Shown: positions 16,927 through 24,883 of the stretch, in pieces
How the letters are laid out: every line of letters starts with the position of its first letter
Position numbering within the stretch: the first letter of the stretch is position 1
Assembly (NCBI RefSeq): GCF_003260275.1
Contig: NZ_QJHB01000014.1
Location: 1-64,000 of the forward strand
Reading direction: 5' to 3'
Length of the DNA stretch: 64,000 bases
From: Homoserinimonas sp. OAct 916
GTDB taxonomy: Bacteria; Actinomycetota; Actinomycetes; Actinomycetales; Microbacteriaceae
Program-made: the position numbers and the translations under genes
The notes under the pieces: generated by a model
What the model was told of the DNA's origin: nothing
The model's input: the letters and a program-made list of their open reading frames with translations, nothing else
Databases searched by the model: none

Positions 16927-19407
16927 CTAGCCTTCGCGGCTGCTCGCGGCGAAGTACTGCAGGTCGAGGACCGTGGGGTTCGACACCACCTTGTGCGGCG
17001 ATTTCACACTGGCAATCTTCACACCGCTGCGAATGACGTCTGCCGCCACGGTTCCCGTTGCGAGCGGGAAGGTCACCGTGGAGATTCCTGCCGGCGCGTT
17101 GGCCGTGTACGACTTACCGCCTATGACAGCAGACACCGTCGCTGGCGCGGTCAACATCGTCATGACTTCCACCGTGTCACGAGGCGACGTTGACGTCCCG
17201 CTCAATGTCGGCTTCATGACTTGGTTTCCGTGGGAAGGGCGTGCAGCGTGCGGGTGCGTGCGGTGGGACACATAGACAACGTCTCCAGTGATCTTGGTCG
17301 CGTTGCCGGTTTTGTATTGTGCCGCGTAGAACGCGTTCATGTCCAGAAATGCTCCACCGTGCGCCTCGGATGGGGCGAATGATGTCGACTCGCTGTAGTC
17401 GTTCCAGGTCACCATCTGCACGAAGTCAGCATTCTTGGAAATGGCACTCTTCCACATCTCACGCAACGTCTCCGTATTGTTGGACTCGGCGTACATGCTG
17501 TTGCGCGGACGCGCATCCTGAACCGCAACCGGTTCCATCCACTTCTTCCCGTATGCCGCGGCTTTCGCCACATAGTTCGGAGTGGAACGGACGGTCGTCG
17601 GGGTGCGCACGCCCCAGTTGCTGAATGCATAGCTGATCGGGGCGAAGCTCTTCATGTTCGCGTCGCTGGCATTCAGGAAAACCGCAATGAACTTCGTCTT
17701 GACCTTATACGTCGAGGAGAGTGTGTTGATGACGCTCGACCACCAGGCCACGGTCTGGCCCTCTGCCTTGAACGAAGACAGGAGGTACTCACCCGTCGGC
17801 AACTTATGTGCGGACGAGTACTTGTACAACTCGGCGAGCTTCTTGGCCACCTCTGCGGGAGTGGCTTTGCCCGCACTCGCGGTCACATCGATGTTCGGCA
17901 CGACGGTGAAGTTCCGGCCGGATTTGGCGGCAGCGTCCATCAGACCCACGGTCGCCTCCCAGTTCATGCCCGTGAGGCTCATGATGTCCACAGTGAACCC
18001 GTCGATTCCTGCGTCCGCGGCCTGCTGAACCTCTTTCTTGAGGTTCAGTGCCTTCCAATCACCGGAGACCGGCGCTTGCTTGACTGGGCGATCCCGGAGC
18101 AACCCTCCGTATGCGGCGTGGATCCCCTTCTCGCCATTCGGATTGAGGTAGTTGACCGTGTAGTAGTCGCTGTCTGGTTGCTTGTTGTCCATCGAGATGG
18201 GGTAGGGAGGGAAGTAATGGGCGAAGACCTTCTTCGACGACGTGTTCGGCCCGGGTACGGCGAACGGACGCTCTTTGGAATTGGGCCGAGTTGACTGCGC
18301 CGGTGGCGCGACTACAGGCGGCTCAGTGGCCGGTGGCGCCGGCTTCGTGGTTCCCGGATTCGCCGGTGAGCACGAGGTGAGTTTTGCAACTCCGGATCCC
18401 AGTGCACCGGTGCCGCCCAAGAGCGTCACGCTTGAACCGGAGATATCTGCCTTCGTCCCGGCCGGCACACAGTTGGTGGGCACGACATATAGGGGCTTGG
18501 ACTTGGCGCCAGCAATGGCCGCTCCGGCGAGGGCGTCAGGGAATGCGGTTCCTGTCGCCAGGTAGGCGTGTGAGGCCTTCTTAGCAGTGCTCTTGTTGAG
18601 CTTCTCACTGGTCTGGTAGCGGTCCGACCCGGACTGGCGGGACACGCCATAAGGCGTCAGCGATTCCTGAACTCCAGCGCTGACCACACCGGTCCCGCCA
18701 GCAATGATGGTCGTCTTGACCCCGAGCTTCTTCAGCAACGCTGTTGTTGCCGAACCCGCCGAGCCACTCTTACCATCAACCAGCACGACGGGCGCGCTGG
18801 CCGAGCCGGCCGCGCCGGAGGCCGAGAGTGCATCGGGATAGTCCCTGCCGGTGGCGATGTATGCGGTAGTCGATGACGGGAAGGCGTGCGAGGTAATCCT
18901 GCGCGAGGTGTCGTAACGGTCGGTGCCGCCGATTCGCTTGGTTGTCGCCAACTTGCCCAGCTGCGCCTCGACGGCGGCGGAGATCACACCCGTGCCACCA
19001 ACGACCACAATGGACTTCGGCTTCAGACGAGCGATCTCGTTCTTGACTGCCGCCGGCAACGATTTCGTCTGCGTCAGGAGGAGGGGGCCGTTCTGCTTCG
19101 CCGCTGCCGGGGCAGCGGACAACGCGTCGGGAAAGCTCTCCCCCGTGGCCACGTACACGACTGGGGCCGTCGTGAAGGCTGATTTGGAAATGGCGACGGC
19201 TGTCGCGTAGCGGTCCGGCCCTGCGATGCGTTCAACGCTGGGGGCGGCCGATGCGGCGGTGACGGGGACCACCAATCCGGCGGTTGCAACAACTGCTGCC
19301 ACGGCAATTGCGATCATGCGTGGGGTCGAACGACGGGGGCGAGGCTCCGCCTGGCTCTCCCGTTTCGCCTCACGGCGCTCAAAAGTATTCTGATCGTACT
19401 GAAGCAA
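16927..19407 (-). CDS. CWB2-repeat cell-wall protein with GH71 catalytic domain
   Basis: About 826 residues. The TTG start at 19407 has GGAG five bases upstream and is preferred to the GTG at 19443, which has none. After a signal peptide (IAIAVAAVVATAGLVVP) come three cell-wall-binding type 2 repeats of about 90 residues, each marked by an RI(A/G)G(P/T)DRY or SGSDRY start and a (V/T)GGTG turn. A Pro/Thr-rich linker leads to a GH71 domain (HYFPPYPISMDN, GIDGFTVDIMS, WNDYSEST) and a beta-rich tail like the neighbour lipoprotein. The CWB2 repeats would hold it on secondary wall polymers while the catalytic domain cuts alpha-glucan-type polysaccharide. GH71 with CWB2 is an unusual pairing to my knowledge, but I could not search. 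Confidence 0.85.
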   Translation of the reverse strand: MLQYDQNTFERREAKRESQAEPRPRRSTPRMIAIAVAAVVATAGLVVPVTAASAAPSVERIAGPDRYATAVAISKSAFTTAPVVYVATGESFPDALSAAPAAAKQNGPLLLTQTKSLPAAVKNEIARLKPKSIVVVGGTGVISAAVEAQLGKLATTKRIGGTDRYDTSRRITSHAFPSSTTAYIATGRDYPDALSASGAAGSASAPVVLVDGKSGSAGSATTALLKKLGVKTTIIAGGTGVVSAGVQESLTPYGVSRQSGSDRYQTSEKLNKSTAKKASHAYLATGTAFPDALAGAAIAGAKSKPLYVVPTNCVPAGTKADISGSSVTLLGGTGALGSGVAKLTSCSPANPGTTKPAPPATEPPVVAPPAQSTRPNSKERPFAVPGPNTSSKKVFAHYFPPYPISMDNKQPDSDYYTVNYLNPNGEKGIHAAYGGLLRDRPVKQAPVSGDWKALNLKKEVQQAADAGIDGFTVDIMSLTGMNWEATVGLMDAAAKSGRNFTVVPNIDVTASAGKATPAEVAKKLAELYKYSSAHKLPTGEYLLSSFKAEGQTVAWWSSVINTLSSTYKVKTKFIAVFLNASDANMKSFAPISYAFSNWGVRTPTTVRSTPNYVAKAAAYGKKWMEPVAVQDARPRNSMYAESNNTETLREMWKSAISKNADFVQMVTWNDYSESTSFAPSEAHGGAFLDMNAFYAAQYKTGNATKITGDVVYVSHRTHPHAARPSHGNQVMKPTLSGTSTSPRDTVEVMTMLTAPATVSAVIGGKSYTANAPAGISTVTFPLATGTVAADVIRSGVKIASVKSPHKVVSNPTVLDLQYFAASSREG

Positions 19408-19955
19408 AAAATCTCCACTCGAAGCTTCGATGTTCGAGCCCACACGGTGAGGTGTGTCGGGAAGTGGCCCTCATATCACGGACAAAGAAACGCTTCGGGT
19501 GGCGCCGCGCTGCAAGTTGCCCCCCACTTAGGGGGTCACCTCGCGAGCGTCGGAAGCCAGTATAGGCATACCCAACGAACACATAACAAGGGAAAAGCCT
19601 CACCTGTGCCCTCTATTGGGTGTCCGCCAACGGGGGGCACCCCACATGGGTTGCGGCGAACGGGAGAGCGACAAGCGTTCATTTCATGCGGTTCATCAGG
19701 GCTTCGGGGAGGACTGTAGTGCCGGCACAATGGCAGTCACCCACCCAAACCGGTTAAAGTGCTGAGTGTTGCTGAAAGGTGCGTCATAGCCCTAGAACGC
19801 TCGTATACCCAAACCGGCTGGAGGATGAGGTGTTCGACTGCAGAAAAAGGACACTAGGGCATCCGTGCCGGTTTCTGTAGACTGATTCTCAGTAACTCAT
19901 ACCCGATCGCTGCGACCCGAATGCTTCACGCAGCCAGAGTGAAAAGTGCAGTGTT
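19408..19955. other. Gene-free divergent region with promoter candidates
   Basis: No convincing gene in these 548 bases. On the minus strand TATACT (19559-19564) with TTGTTA (19584-19589, 19-base spacer) could drive the CWB2-GH71 gene, giving a leader of about 145 bases with a small C-run/G-run hairpin (19520-19536). The 11-base word ACCCAAACCGG occurs twice in direct orientation (19743-19753 and 19807-19817) upstream of the plus-strand cytidylyltransferase gene and might be a regulator site. Confidence 0.35.
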
Positions 19956-20402
19956 TTGACCCGAAAAATTGGCTATGCCGCTGGTGCCTTCGACTTGTTC
20001 CACGTCGGACATCTGAATATTTTGCGCCACGCGAAGAGTCAGTGTGACCATCTGATAGCGGGCGTCGTCTCCGACGAGATGCTCATCCGGTCGAAGGGCA
20101 GCGCCCCCGTGGTTCCCCTGGCCGAGCGGCTGGAGATCGTCGGGCACATCTCCTACGTGGATGAAGCTGTCGCTGAAGTGCTCCCCGACAAGCTTGACAC
20201 GTGGCGCTCGCTGCACTTCGACGTCTTCTTCAAGGGAGACGACTGGCGCGGCACGGACAAGGGCCGTCGCCTGGAGAGAGAGTTTGCAGCCGTCGGAGTC
20301 GAAGTGGTCTATTTCCCCTACACCGTTCACACGTCGAGCACCAAGCTGAGGCAGGCCCTGGACCTACTTTCGGCAACCGGCAACAGCCGCGTGGAGGCCT
20401 GA
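19956..20402 (+). CDS. Cytidylyltransferase-like nucleotidyltransferase (TagD/GCT type)
   Basis: A 148-residue protein with the N-terminal nucleotide-binding motif GAFDLFHVGHLNIL, containing HVGH (the HxGH signature), the DEMLIRSKG segment, and KGDDWRG in the region where the family binds CTP ribose. The C-terminal signature is TVHTSSTKLR rather than the usual RTxGISTT, a modest deviation. It probably joins CTP to glycerol-3-phosphate or a related phospho-alcohol, which would supply a CDP-alcohol for wall polymer or for the CDP-alcohol phosphatidyltransferase at the start of the locus (inference). The start is TTG; no ATG/GTG in frame fits. It is followed 39 bases later by an LCP-family gene. 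Confidence 0.8.
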   Translation: MTRKIGYAAGAFDLFHVGHLNILRHAKSQCDHLIAGVVSDEMLIRSKGSAPVVPLAERLEIVGHISYVDEAVAEVLPDKLDTWRSLHFDVFFKGDDWRGTDKGRRLEREFAAVGVEVVYFPYTVHTSSTKLRQALDLLSATGNSRVEA

Positions 20403-20441
20403 GCACCACGAAAAGCGAACACCGACACGGGAGGGGGCCTG

Positions 20442-21503
20442 ATGTCTCATGAGCAACTGGGTGCGCCGGAGCCAACAAAAAAGAAGCACCGCCGATCGCT
20501 CAAGTTGCTGATCATCGTCGGGGTGGTTCTACTTCTGGCGGGGGGCACCGTCGGCGGTTATGCGTGGAATCTGACCCACAAGTTTGATGACCAGACGGTG
20601 AAGATTGCCGACCCCTTTCCGAGCGACAGCGTTCGTCCGACCGCGCCGCCACCCGCCACAGGTCCCAGCCAGGCGCCAGCGGCGAAGACCACTGCTCAGA
20701 ACATCCTCTTGCTCGGCTCCGACACCCGCGGGTCGATCGGTGGGTCGATCACCGACATCTCCGGCCAGCGTTCCGACACCATGATGATCGTGCACATCCC
20801 CGCTGACCGAAAGCACGTCTATGTGATGTCGATCATGCGCGACAGTTGGCTGCAAATCCCCGGCCACGGTGAGGCAAAGGTGAACGCAGCCCTTTCGTGG
20901 GGAGGCGTGCCACTCGCAGTGCAGACCGTCGAACAACTGCTCGACACCCGCATCGACCACGTCGCGATCGTCGACTTCGCGAGCTTCAAGGAAGTAACAG
21001 ATGCTTTGGGCGGCGTAGAAGTCAACAATCCCATCGCATTCGATTCTTCCAGTCAACCTGGCCGCGTTTTTCCCGCTGGGGCACAGCACCTGAACGGCAC
21101 CGACGCACTGGCGTTCACCCGCGAACGGTATGCGTTCACCGACGGCGACTTTCAACGAGTGCGCAACCAGCAATTGGTGATCAAGGCGATAATGGCGAAG
21201 GTGATGAGCAAGGCGATGCTCGCCGACCCGTTCAAGGCCACTTCCCTGATCGACACAGTCACGCCCTATCTGGCAGTGGACGAGGGTCTGAACTCTGGCT
21301 ACCTGACATCGCTCGCCTGGGAGTTGCGCGACCTCCGCACGAATGACGTCACCTTCTTCACCATGCCCACCGCGGGCGTGGGAACGTCTGACGACGGCCA
21401 GTCGATCGTGAACGTCGACTGGGACAAACTCGCGGAGCTGAAGAAAGCATTGGCCACCGACTCGATGCAGAACTTCACACCTGAGGTGCAAACGATCCGC
21501 TGA
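20442..21503 (+). CDS. LytR-CpsA-Psr (LCP) family glycopolymer ligase
   Basis: A 353-residue protein with a polar N-terminus, one membrane helix (LLIIVGVVLLLAGGTVGG) and a Pro/Ala linker, then the extracytoplasmic LCP domain. Conserved features include ILLLGSDTRG, QRSDTMMIVHI, MSIMRDSW, FTRERY and GDFQRVRNQQ; the Arg and Asp residues in these bind the polyprenyl diphosphate head group and metal. LCP enzymes move lipid-linked glycopolymers onto peptidoglycan. Its place at the end of the polysaccharide locus suggests that it attaches the polymer made here to the wall. An AGGGGG ribosome-binding site precedes the ATG. The last 29 bases overlap the convergent amidohydrolase gene. Confidence 0.9.
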   Translation: MSHEQLGAPEPTKKKHRRSLKLLIIVGVVLLLAGGTVGGYAWNLTHKFDDQTVKIADPFPSDSVRPTAPPPATGPSQAPAAKTTAQNILLLGSDTRGSIGGSITDISGQRSDTMMIVHIPADRKHVYVMSIMRDSWLQIPGHGEAKVNAALSWGGVPLAVQTVEQLLDTRIDHVAIVDFASFKEVTDALGGVEVNNPIAFDSSSQPGRVFPAGAQHLNGTDALAFTRERYAFTDGDFQRVRNQQLVIKAIMAKVMSKAMLADPFKATSLIDTVTPYLAVDEGLNSGYLTSLAWELRDLRTNDVTFFTMPTAGVGTSDDGQSIVNVDWDKLAELKKALATDSMQNFTPEVQTIR

Positions 21504-22656
21504 GTTCGGTGAGCGGCGACGCCTGGGTCAGCCAGCGAACAAACTCGGCGGGGTCGTTCGGTCGGGATGCGAGGATCATCATAGGTCTTCTCGCGGCGTT
21601 CGTGGCGAAGGATGAGCGGGCCACGTCATCGGCGGCAAGTCCAATGTCTGTGAGGGCCAACAGTTCTCGCTCGTTCACGCCGACCGGCAAGGGGCCGTTG
21701 CCTAGGTCGGTGCCGTAGCGCAGCCGGCCACCGGCGGCGACAAAACGGCGGGCATTCGAGGCCGCACGCCCGAAGTCATCATCGCGCTGACCCCAACCGT
21801 GGATATCGAGGGTCGAGACCCAGCTCATTCGACCGGCCATCGCCCCGAGCACGTCATCGGGGAGTTCTGTGGTCCACGGCGTGTGCGCCAGCTCATCTAC
21901 TCCGGCGGCGAGCGCCTTTTCGGGCTCGCCGGCACCCTGGGCATGAGCGACCACGGTCACACCGGCAGCGTGCGCGGCCACGGCGATCGCGCGCACAGTC
22001 TCCAGATCGGGCGTTGGTCCGGCATCTGAGTTGAGCATCACCTTGATCACGGATGCCCCGACTACCACCTGCTCGGCGACACACCGTGCGGCGTGCTCCG
22101 GGCCGTTGACGAGGCGAATTGACGCTGCGGGCGCCCAGACGCGGTCAGAGGGGTAACCGTCGGCGCAGGTGAGGTAGGAGCCTGCGAAGTGGACGGACGG
22201 CCAGGTGGGCGCGTCGGCTGCACTCCAGGCTGCGATCTGGTGCGGGTCGCCGCCGAGGTCACGCACCCAGGAAACGCCCCGGCCAAGCAGCACCGCTGGG
22301 TCGATGAGACCGAGGTGTACGTGGGCGTCCGCGATGCCGGGGAAGACCGCTCCGTGGAGCCGACGGTCCGCGCGCGTGGAGGCGGTGGCTGGTTCGGCCG
22401 ATTCGATACGAGCGCCCGCCATATGGAGCAGGCTCGGCCCTCGCCAGGCCCCGTCCCAATAGTCGTCGACGAGGATTGTGTGCAGGGAGTCGTGGCGAGG
22501 CGCGGCAGGGCGCCCGTCGAGACGATCGCTCCGCGATCTCTCAGGGAGCGGAACCTCCCGACCGCTTCGCGATCCCTCAGGGAACGGGACCTCCTGATCG
22601 CTTCGCGCTCCTTCGGGGAGCGAAGGGCGCGGGATTGGCGGCGTGTCAGCGGCCAA
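21475..22656 (-). CDS. Amidohydrolase-family protein with a repeat-bearing N-terminus
   Basis: About 393 residues from a TTG at 22656 that overlaps the upstream dioxygenase stop; the true start is uncertain. The metal-site motifs are DAHVHLGL (HxH), VIKVMLNSD (Lys), VVAHAQG and ELAHTPW (His) and YGTDLGNGP (Asp), so it is a two-metal or one-metal amidohydrolase of the imidazolonepropionase/dihydroorotase-like group. The first 45 residues come from a 36-bp tandem repeat that adds a 12-residue period and looks foreign to the fold. It follows tryptophan 2,3-dioxygenase, so a role in N-formylkynurenine or tryptophan breakdown is possible, but it is not a recognised kynurenine formamidase. Confidence 0.75.
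   Translation of the reverse strand: MAADTPPIPRPSLPEGARSDQEVPFPEGSRSGREVPLPERSRSDRLDGRPAAPRHDSLHTILVDDYWDGAWRGPSLLHMAGARIESAEPATASTRADRRLHGAVFPGIADAHVHLGLIDPAVLLGRGVSWVRDLGGDPHQIAAWSAADAPTWPSVHFAGSYLTCADGYPSDRVWAPAASIRLVNGPEHAARCVAEQVVVGASVIKVMLNSDAGPTPDLETVRAIAVAAHAAGVTVVAHAQGAGEPEKALAAGVDELAHTPWTTELPDDVLGAMAGRMSWVSTLDIHGWGQRDDDFGRAASNARRFVAAGGRLRYGTDLGNGPLPVGVNERELLALTDIGLAADDVARSSFATNAARRPMMILASRPNDPAEFVRWLTQASPLTELSGSFAPQV
22533..22625. repeat. 36-bp tandem repeat inside a coding region
   Basis: Two full units (22533-22568 and 22569-22604) differing at a few bases, plus a 21-base partial unit. Each contains GATC-CTCAGGGA and ACCTCC. In the amidohydrolase frame it encodes a 12-residue repeat (consensus E-G-S-R-S-D-R-E-V-P-L-P). 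The unit length is a multiple of three, so the frame is kept. The flanking GTCGAGACGATCGC is like the palindromic family at 32261-32300. Confidence 0.8.
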
Positions 22657-23500
22657 TGATCGTCCGCACGGCGAAGAGCTCGGGGAAGAAGGTGAGCTCG
22701 AGCGCCTTCTGCAGGAATGCGGCACCGCTGGAGCCGCCGGTGCCGCGCTTCATGCCGATGATGCGCGTCACCGTCTTCAGGTGTCGGAAGCGCCACAGCT
22801 GAAAGTTGTCCTCCAGGTCGACCAGTTCCTCGCAGGCCTCATACACCTGCCAGTTCGTGTCGGCGTTCTCGTAGACCTCTTTGAACACGAGTACCAGGTC
22901 CTCGTCGAGGGTCCATGACGTGCTGACATCTCGCTCGAAGATGCGCTCGGGAATGGCGAACCCCTGCCGTGCCATGAAGCGCAAGAACTCCTCGTAGATG
23001 CTCGTCTGGTTCAGGATCGTCTCGAGCATCTCGTGCGCCTCGGGGTTGCTGGCGAACACCGGCAGCATGCCTGCGTTCTTGTTGCCGAGCATGAACTCGA
23101 CGGCGCGGTACTGGTACGACTGGAACCCAGATGCATTTCCGAGCGAATCACGAAACTGCGAATACTCCGTCGGAGTGAGCGTGGCCAACACCGACCACTG
23201 CTCGGTCAGCGACTTCTGGATGTGCTTGACCCGGGCTATGCCCTTGAGCGCGAAGCCGAGGTCATCACGCATGAGCGATTCGCGTACCGTGCGCAATTCG
23301 TGCAGCACCAGCTTCAACCACAGTTCGCTGGTCTGGTGCTGAATGATGAACAGCATCTCGTCGTGGTGCACGGGCTGGCTGATCGTGACCTGCGCCGACA
23401 ACAGCTCGTCAAGGTGCAGGTAGGAGCCGTAGCTCATCTTCTTGGAGAAGTCGGTGACCACATCCGACTCGATGGTGCGGGTATTCGCCTCGATGGTCAT
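22646..23500 (-). CDS. kynA: Tryptophan 2,3-dioxygenase
   Basis: 284 residues from the ATG at 23500, of the usual length. It is heme-dependent and opens the indole ring of L-tryptophan to N-formylkynurenine. The family motifs are clear: MSYGSYLHLDELLSAQ, HHDEMLFIIQHQTSELWLKL (His of the distal pocket), SGFQSYQYRAVEFMLGNK, and the heme axial His in WRFRHLKTVTRIIG, followed by GTGGSSGA, the loop that closes over the substrate. It stands 2 bases after the DUF3467 gene and before the amidohydrolase, with which it forms an operon. No kynureninase or kynurenine formamidase of the known families is in the window. Confidence 0.93.
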   Translation of the reverse strand: MTIEANTRTIESDVVTDFSKKMSYGSYLHLDELLSAQVTISQPVHHDEMLFIIQHQTSELWLKLVLHELRTVRESLMRDDLGFALKGIARVKHIQKSLTEQWSVLATLTPTEYSQFRDSLGNASGFQSYQYRAVEFMLGNKNAGMLPVFASNPEAHEMLETILNQTSIYEEFLRFMARQGFAIPERIFERDVSTSWTLDEDLVLVFKEVYENADTNWQVYEACEELVDLEDNFQLWRFRHLKTVTRIIGMKRGTGGSSGAAFLQKALELTFFPELFAVRTIIGR

Positions 23501-23502
23501 GG

Positions 23503-23877
23503 TCAGCTTTCCGTCGGGTCGGTGGGGTCGTTCATGTCCTTGTTGGCGTTGTGGTGGGCGTCGAGCCAGTTGGTCGGTTCGGTGGAGCGACCGGTCTCCT
23601 GCAGCCACATGTTGCCCTGCGCCTGCAACGCCTGGATCAGAGGGAAGACCTGCTCGGGCGGGATGCGAACCCGCGACGACACGACGGCATCGACGCGGGC
23701 CGTGCGTTGACCGGTCTCCTCATTGACTTCAGTCTGCGGTGGTTTCTTCAGCACGATGAAGTCCATCAGGAAAGCGTTGGGGGTGTGCCAGACGCTGACG
23801 AAATCAGCCGGCGTACCCACCTCGACTTCAGAGGGGACAGAGATGTTCATGCTGCGTTGCGTTTGATCCTGTGACAT
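23503..23877 (-). CDS. DUF3467 domain protein
   Basis: A 124-residue protein with no signal peptide or membrane segment. The central part (DFVSVWHTPNAFLMDFIVLKKPP, then AVVSSRVRIPPEQVFPLIQAL) matches the DUF3467 pattern of small bacterial proteins. Function is unknown. The start has AAGGAG seven bases upstream. It heads the operon with tryptophan 2,3-dioxygenase, which starts 2 bases after its stop, so the two are probably co-expressed. The C-terminal tail is polar and probably disordered (NANKDMNDPTDPTES). Confidence 0.85.
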   Translation of the reverse strand: MSQDQTQRSMNISVPSEVEVGTPADFVSVWHTPNAFLMDFIVLKKPPQTEVNEETGQRTARVDAVVSSRVRIPPEQVFPLIQALQAQGNMWLQETGRSTEPTNWLDAHHNANKDMNDPTDPTES

Positions 23878-23967
23878 GAGGGCTCCTTCACTTCGAGACT
23901 ACGCGACCGGGGTATGCGCACGTCAGGGCCGCGTCTCGATACCTCATTCAACCCTCTCGGCGCAAAC

Positions 23968-23992
23968 ATGTGCATGCTATAGTATGTGCATG
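23968..23992 (+). promoter_or_regulatory. Leaderless promoter and direct-repeat operator of the toxin-antitoxin pair
   Basis: TATAGT (23978-23983) is followed by six bases and the ATG at 23990, so the transcript should start at the start codon. A 9-base direct repeat ATGTGCATG lies on both sides of the -10 box (23968-23976 and 23984-23992), 16 bases apart, the second copy covering the start codon. This fits autorepression by the ribbon-helix-helix antitoxin. No ribosome-binding site is seen. Confidence 0.55.
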
Positions 23993-24256
23993 GCCATCTT
24001 GGATAGGCGCGTACAGGTCTTGTTCGACCCGGCGATCTACGCCGCATTGGAGGTTGAGGCCGCGGCGGAACGGGTCAGCGTGGCGGCGCTCATCCGCGAA
24101 TCGGTGAACGACCGCCTCAACCGGCGCAAGGTGGGCAAGCAGGAAGCGCTTGAGCGCCTGTTCGCCCGAGCCGACTCCCACCCCGATGCCGGCCCCATCG
24201 ACTGGGAGAGCGAGAAGAGGTCATTCGAACGCGAGACCACGTCGGATCTTCCGTGA
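23990..24256 (+). CDS. Ribbon-helix-helix antitoxin (VapB-like)
   Basis: An 88-residue protein starting MAILDRRVQVLFDP. The beta strand RVQVLFD followed by helices AIYAALEVEAAAERV and SVAALIRESVNDRL is the Arc/CopG ribbon-helix-helix layout used by antitoxins to bind their own promoter. The acidic C-terminal part (DWESEKRSFERETTSD) is the likely toxin-binding segment. The stop overlaps the toxin start (GTGATG). The ATG at 23990 is taken because it fits the leaderless promoter; the in-frame ATG at 23984 would add two residues. Confidence 0.85.
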   Translation: MAILDRRVQVLFDPAIYAALEVEAAAERVSVAALIRESVNDRLNRRKVGKQEALERLFARADSHPDAGPIDWESEKRSFERETTSDLP

Positions 24257-24675
24257 TGGAATCAGCCGTTCTGCTCGACAGCGCGATTGTGGCCTATGCC
24301 CTCGGCTCGCCGAGCACGCTCCAACGCGAATGCCGAGCGTTATTGGGGCTCGTCGCTGAAGATCGGATTCGCGCCTACGCCAGCGTCGAAATGATCCAAG
24401 AAGTGGTGCACCATCGACTGAGACGTACCGGTGACCGCCAGGGAGCGGTCGCCGATGCCCGAGATGCGAGTACGTTTCTCACCCTCCTGAACTTCGATCG
24501 AGAGGTTCTCGACATGGCGCTCCATCTGATCGAGCGGGGGCCGGAAATTCGCGGCCGTGAAGCTGTGCACGCTGCAACAGCAGTTGTCTACGGTATTCCG
24601 ACGATCGTTTCGACCGACCGGTCTTTCGATGGCGTGCCCGGGTTGACCAGGCTGCAACCATCAGCACTGCTGTAA
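24253..24675 (+). CDS. PIN-domain ribonuclease toxin (VapC-like)
   Basis: 140 residues (GTG at 24253, or ATG at 24256). PIN-domain acids are visible: Asp9 in LLDSAIVAY, Glu near 49 in EMIQEVVHHR, Asp in the REAVHAATA / helix region and the C-terminal STDRSFDGVPGL that ends most VapC toxins. It would cut RNA with a magnesium-dependent active site when freed from the antitoxin. The start overlaps the antitoxin stop, the normal order for such pairs. One conserved acid near HAA is Glu in REAVHAAT, slightly different from the usual D.HAA, but activity is plausible. Confidence 0.85.
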   Translation: MMESAVLLDSAIVAYALGSPSTLQRECRALLGLVAEDRIRAYASVEMIQEVVHHRLRRTGDRQGAVADARDASTFLTLLNFDREVLDMALHLIERGPEIRGREAVHAATAVVYGIPTIVSTDRSFDGVPGLTRLQPSALL

Positions 24676-24688
24676 TGCTGCGCTGCGG

Positions 24689-24883
24689 TCAGGCGACCTC
24701 GGAAACGATCTGGCCTGCGCGCAGGGCGCACTCGGCCGCGAACCCGCTCATCAGCGCTGCGAGCGCCGCCGGGTCAGCATCCGAGTCTTCGGGATGCCAT
24801 TGAACTCCCACCACACAGCCGTCGCCGGCGCCTCGGCACGGCCGCGCGCCATCCGGAACACATCGCCCCTGCTCGAACAGCGG
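24689..24883 (-). pseudogene. C-terminal remnant of a class I glutamine amidotransferase-like hydrolase
   Basis: The minus strand encodes VVGVQWHPEDSDADP and then ALAALMSGFAAECA to a TGA at 24689. GVQWHPE is the catalytic His-Glu segment of class I amidotransferases and gamma-glutamyl-GABA hydrolases (peptidase C26). Only about 40 recognisable residues remain. Upstream the frame runs into a palindromic repeat (24844-24904) and meets TAG at 24884, and the nucleophile-cysteine domain is missing. It is a truncated gene, not functional. Confidence 0.75.

Noticed and set aside
19408-19560. Cyclic-dinucleotide riboswitch in the leader of the CWB2-GH71 gene
   Set aside because: Such riboswitches do precede wall hydrolase genes in actinobacteria, but I could not match the conserved core words; only a small C-run/G-run hairpin is certain.
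22533-22625. Possible CRISPR array
   Set aside because: The 36-base units are directly joined without spacers and vary in sequence; no cas gene is near.
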